A DNA stretch of 64,000 nt, from contig OY811972.1 in NCBI GenBank assembly GCA_963681505.1, forward strand, positions 650,375 through 714,374, read 5' to 3'. The notes beneath the pieces were generated by a model. The model was not told the origin of the DNA. It did no database searches and was given only the letters and a program-made list of their open reading frames with translations. Below are positions 63,104 to 64,000 of this stretch, piece after piece (the stretch's first letter is position 1; each line of letters begins with the position of its first letter). This DNA comes from Eunapius fragilis. Taxonomy: Eukaryota > Porifera > Demospongiae > Spongillida > Spongillidae. The position numbers and the translations under genes are program-made.

Positions 63104-64000
63104 TGTGTGTGTGCCCAGTTCTCTCTTGTCAAGTTATACTTGCATTATTATGTATTATATATGGGACAGTGTCCAGCAGAATCACCCTTCTGGCTAGTTT
63201 TTCAAGTTTTCAAATTTTTTGATTTTCCTTGAACACCCATGAGCTTCTGTCAAATGGTCCTTACGCATCCTAAATCGGACTATCCATCACAAAGTTATTA
63301 GGCACTGAATTTATAATTAGCCATACATTTCAATGCGAGCGTTACTTTTCTTTTGCTTGTTCTGGAAATTTTGAAAAAGTACCATAAGGGTGATTTAGCT
63401 GGACACTGTCCCATATATATAATAAATATGGCTAACATGGTTGACTAAACATACCTGTACTCATTTGATACAGCTTCATACAAGTTAAAATGACAAGGCG
63501 TGACCAGATTAGAACCAAACTTGCATCGTACTGTCATCTCTCCCCTCCTCTCCCCTCCTCTCCCTCCTCTCCCCTCCTCTCCCTCCCCTCCCCTCCTCTC
63601 CTCTACCTCAAAGGCTTTCTGCAGTTTCTCTTTCAGTAGTCCTGCCTCCATTGGACCACTGGCCATCTCCAGTACAGTACCTCTGCGTCCAATGAAGAAC
63701 ACACTTGGGATGACGAACACAGGGTCTGGTGGTACGGTCAAGGAACTCCATGTACATGTGTGACCAGTGTGGTATGTGATAGTGTGGTGTGTGATCAGTG
63801 TGGTGTATGAGCAGTGTGGTGTGTGACCAGTGTGGTGTGTGACTAGTGTGGTGTGTGACTAGTGTGGTGTGTGACTAGTGTGGTGTGTGAGCAGTGTGGT
63901 GTGTGACTAGTGTGGTGTGTGACTAGTGTGGTGTGTGACTAGTGTGGTGTGTGACTAGTGTGGTGTGTGACTAGTGTGGTGTGTGACCAGTGTGGTGTAT
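59374..64000 (-). CDS. UBXN4: UBX domain-containing protein 4 (erasin), 3' eight exons
   Basis: A membrane-tethered p97/VCP cofactor of ER-associated degradation in animals. Exons 5' to 3': 63607-63725, 62609-62724, 62159-62213, 61772-62100, 61356-61455, 60995-61132, 60110-60282, 59374-59500; phases agree (1157 nt). Earlier exons lie right of the window. In order: the end of the thioredoxin-like domain ([20 protein letters not shown]), an Ala/Pro/Thr linker, a charged coiled coil ([20 protein letters not shown]), a UBX domain ([20 protein letters not shown], then [14 protein letters not shown]; human has TMFPRREFT), a hydrophobic hairpin ([20 protein letters not shown]), and a C-terminus [11 protein letters not shown] (human NTWNGNSTQQM). 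That tail match is strong evidence. The acceptor before the UBX exon (GACCAAAAG) was chosen to keep frame. Confidence 0.93.
59640..60066. repeat. 31-bp minisatellite in UBXN4 last intron
   Basis: About thirteen copies of GTGATCAGTGGTGGTGTTAA plus GCCAGCACCAT, with GCTAAGCTAGCACC variants. Confidence 0.93.
60390..60970. repeat. 24-bp minisatellite in UBXN4 intron
   Basis: The unit is CTCCATCACACCTTCACCAC plus ACAG or ACAC, about 24 copies, with CACCACCAC variants. Confidence 0.94.
61140..61735. repeat. UBXN4 intron repeats
   Basis: 61145-61260 has CACATCAACACAATATCA-like units. 61485-61735 is a purine GGAGGGGAGAGGGGAAGGGG array. Confidence 0.88.
62270..62608. repeat. ACACACC microsatellite in UBXN4 intron
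   Basis: Mixed (AC)n and CACACCACACC tract between exons at 62159-62213 and 62609-62724. It runs directly to the donor of the upstream exon. Confidence 0.95.
63044..63112. repeat. TG microsatellite
   Basis: (TG)n of about 60 bp with one GGTG interruption, in a UBXN4 intron. The preceding open stretch (62740-63040) matches nothing recognised. Confidence 0.95.
63162..63413. mobile_element. short MITE sharing the foldback-element termini
   Basis: It begins TGGGACAGTGTCCAGCAGAA (63162) and ends TAGCTGGACACTGTCCCA (63413), between TATATA-like flanks. The terminal 30 bp or so matches the tips of the element at 24303-29611 (including TCACCCTTCTGG), while the interior is unrelated. Located in a UBXN4 intron. 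Confidence 0.8.
63755..64000. repeat. 18-bp minisatellite GTGTGGTGTGTGACTAGT
   Basis: About thirteen copies with ACCAGT/AGCAGT variants, running off the window end. Confidence 0.94.

Noticed and set aside
63726-64000. Upstream UBXN4 exon in the last 275 bp
   Set aside because: Only an 18-bp minisatellite is present; the next exon must lie beyond the window.

Overview
The window is eukaryotic nuclear DNA from an animal, most likely an early-branching marine one; a demosponge is my best guess, a cnidarian is possible. Its genes have GT-AG introns, some only 58-68 bp long. They include cytosolic aspartyl-tRNA synthetase, UBXN4, a 20S proteasome alpha-2 subunit, a PAR/NFIL3-like bZIP factor, a secreted tyrosinase and Ig-domain exons. 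The guess rests on gene content, short introns mixed with introns swollen by minisatellites, and many foldback elements and CATGCATG-like words. It was not tested by any search.

Layout. At 1-1505 lies the last exon of PSMA2 (+), followed by a decayed copy of the last exon of DARS1 (-). From about 1505 to 35263 is an accessory block. It holds two tyrosinase copies (a broken one at 10.3-11.5 kb and an apparently whole gene at 30.9-34.4 kb), a three-exon RUN-domain fragment, Ig-domain exons, a cluster of THAP, RecQ-like and zinc-finger remnants at 20.4-23.5 kb, a palindromic MITE family, and a 5.3 kb foldback element (24303-29611, with a 200-N gap) whose long arms are built from higher-order GGA repeats. 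A one-armed copy of that element lies at 4.5-7.3 kb. The block is bounded by direct repeats of about 420-480 bp (1084-1505 and 35264-35745), each carrying the PSMA2 3' end facing the DARS1 3' end.

From 35598 to 55255 is a complete DARS1 gene on the minus strand. I resolved 19 exons with consistent splice phases and a 505-residue product. A bZIP gene sits on the opposite strand inside its intron 8. Most other introns hold minisatellites, including a 1.2 kb array of an 18-bp unit and a 2.1 kb array of CACATCTCCCCTA-type units. At 55.45-56.88 kb is a decayed 5'-truncated LINE with a restriction-like endonuclease. From 59374 to beyond the window end is UBXN4 (-), with eight 3' exons visible. DARS1 and UBXN4 are also near neighbours in human (2q21.3), so this may be deep microsynteny.

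Functionally, DARS1 (translation), PSMA2 (proteasome) and UBXN4 (ER-associated degradation) are housekeeping genes. Tyrosinase and the Ig exons are accessory secreted or surface functions. Much of the remaining sequence is simple or tandem repeat, and almost all of the very long ORFs are translations of those repeats rather than genes.
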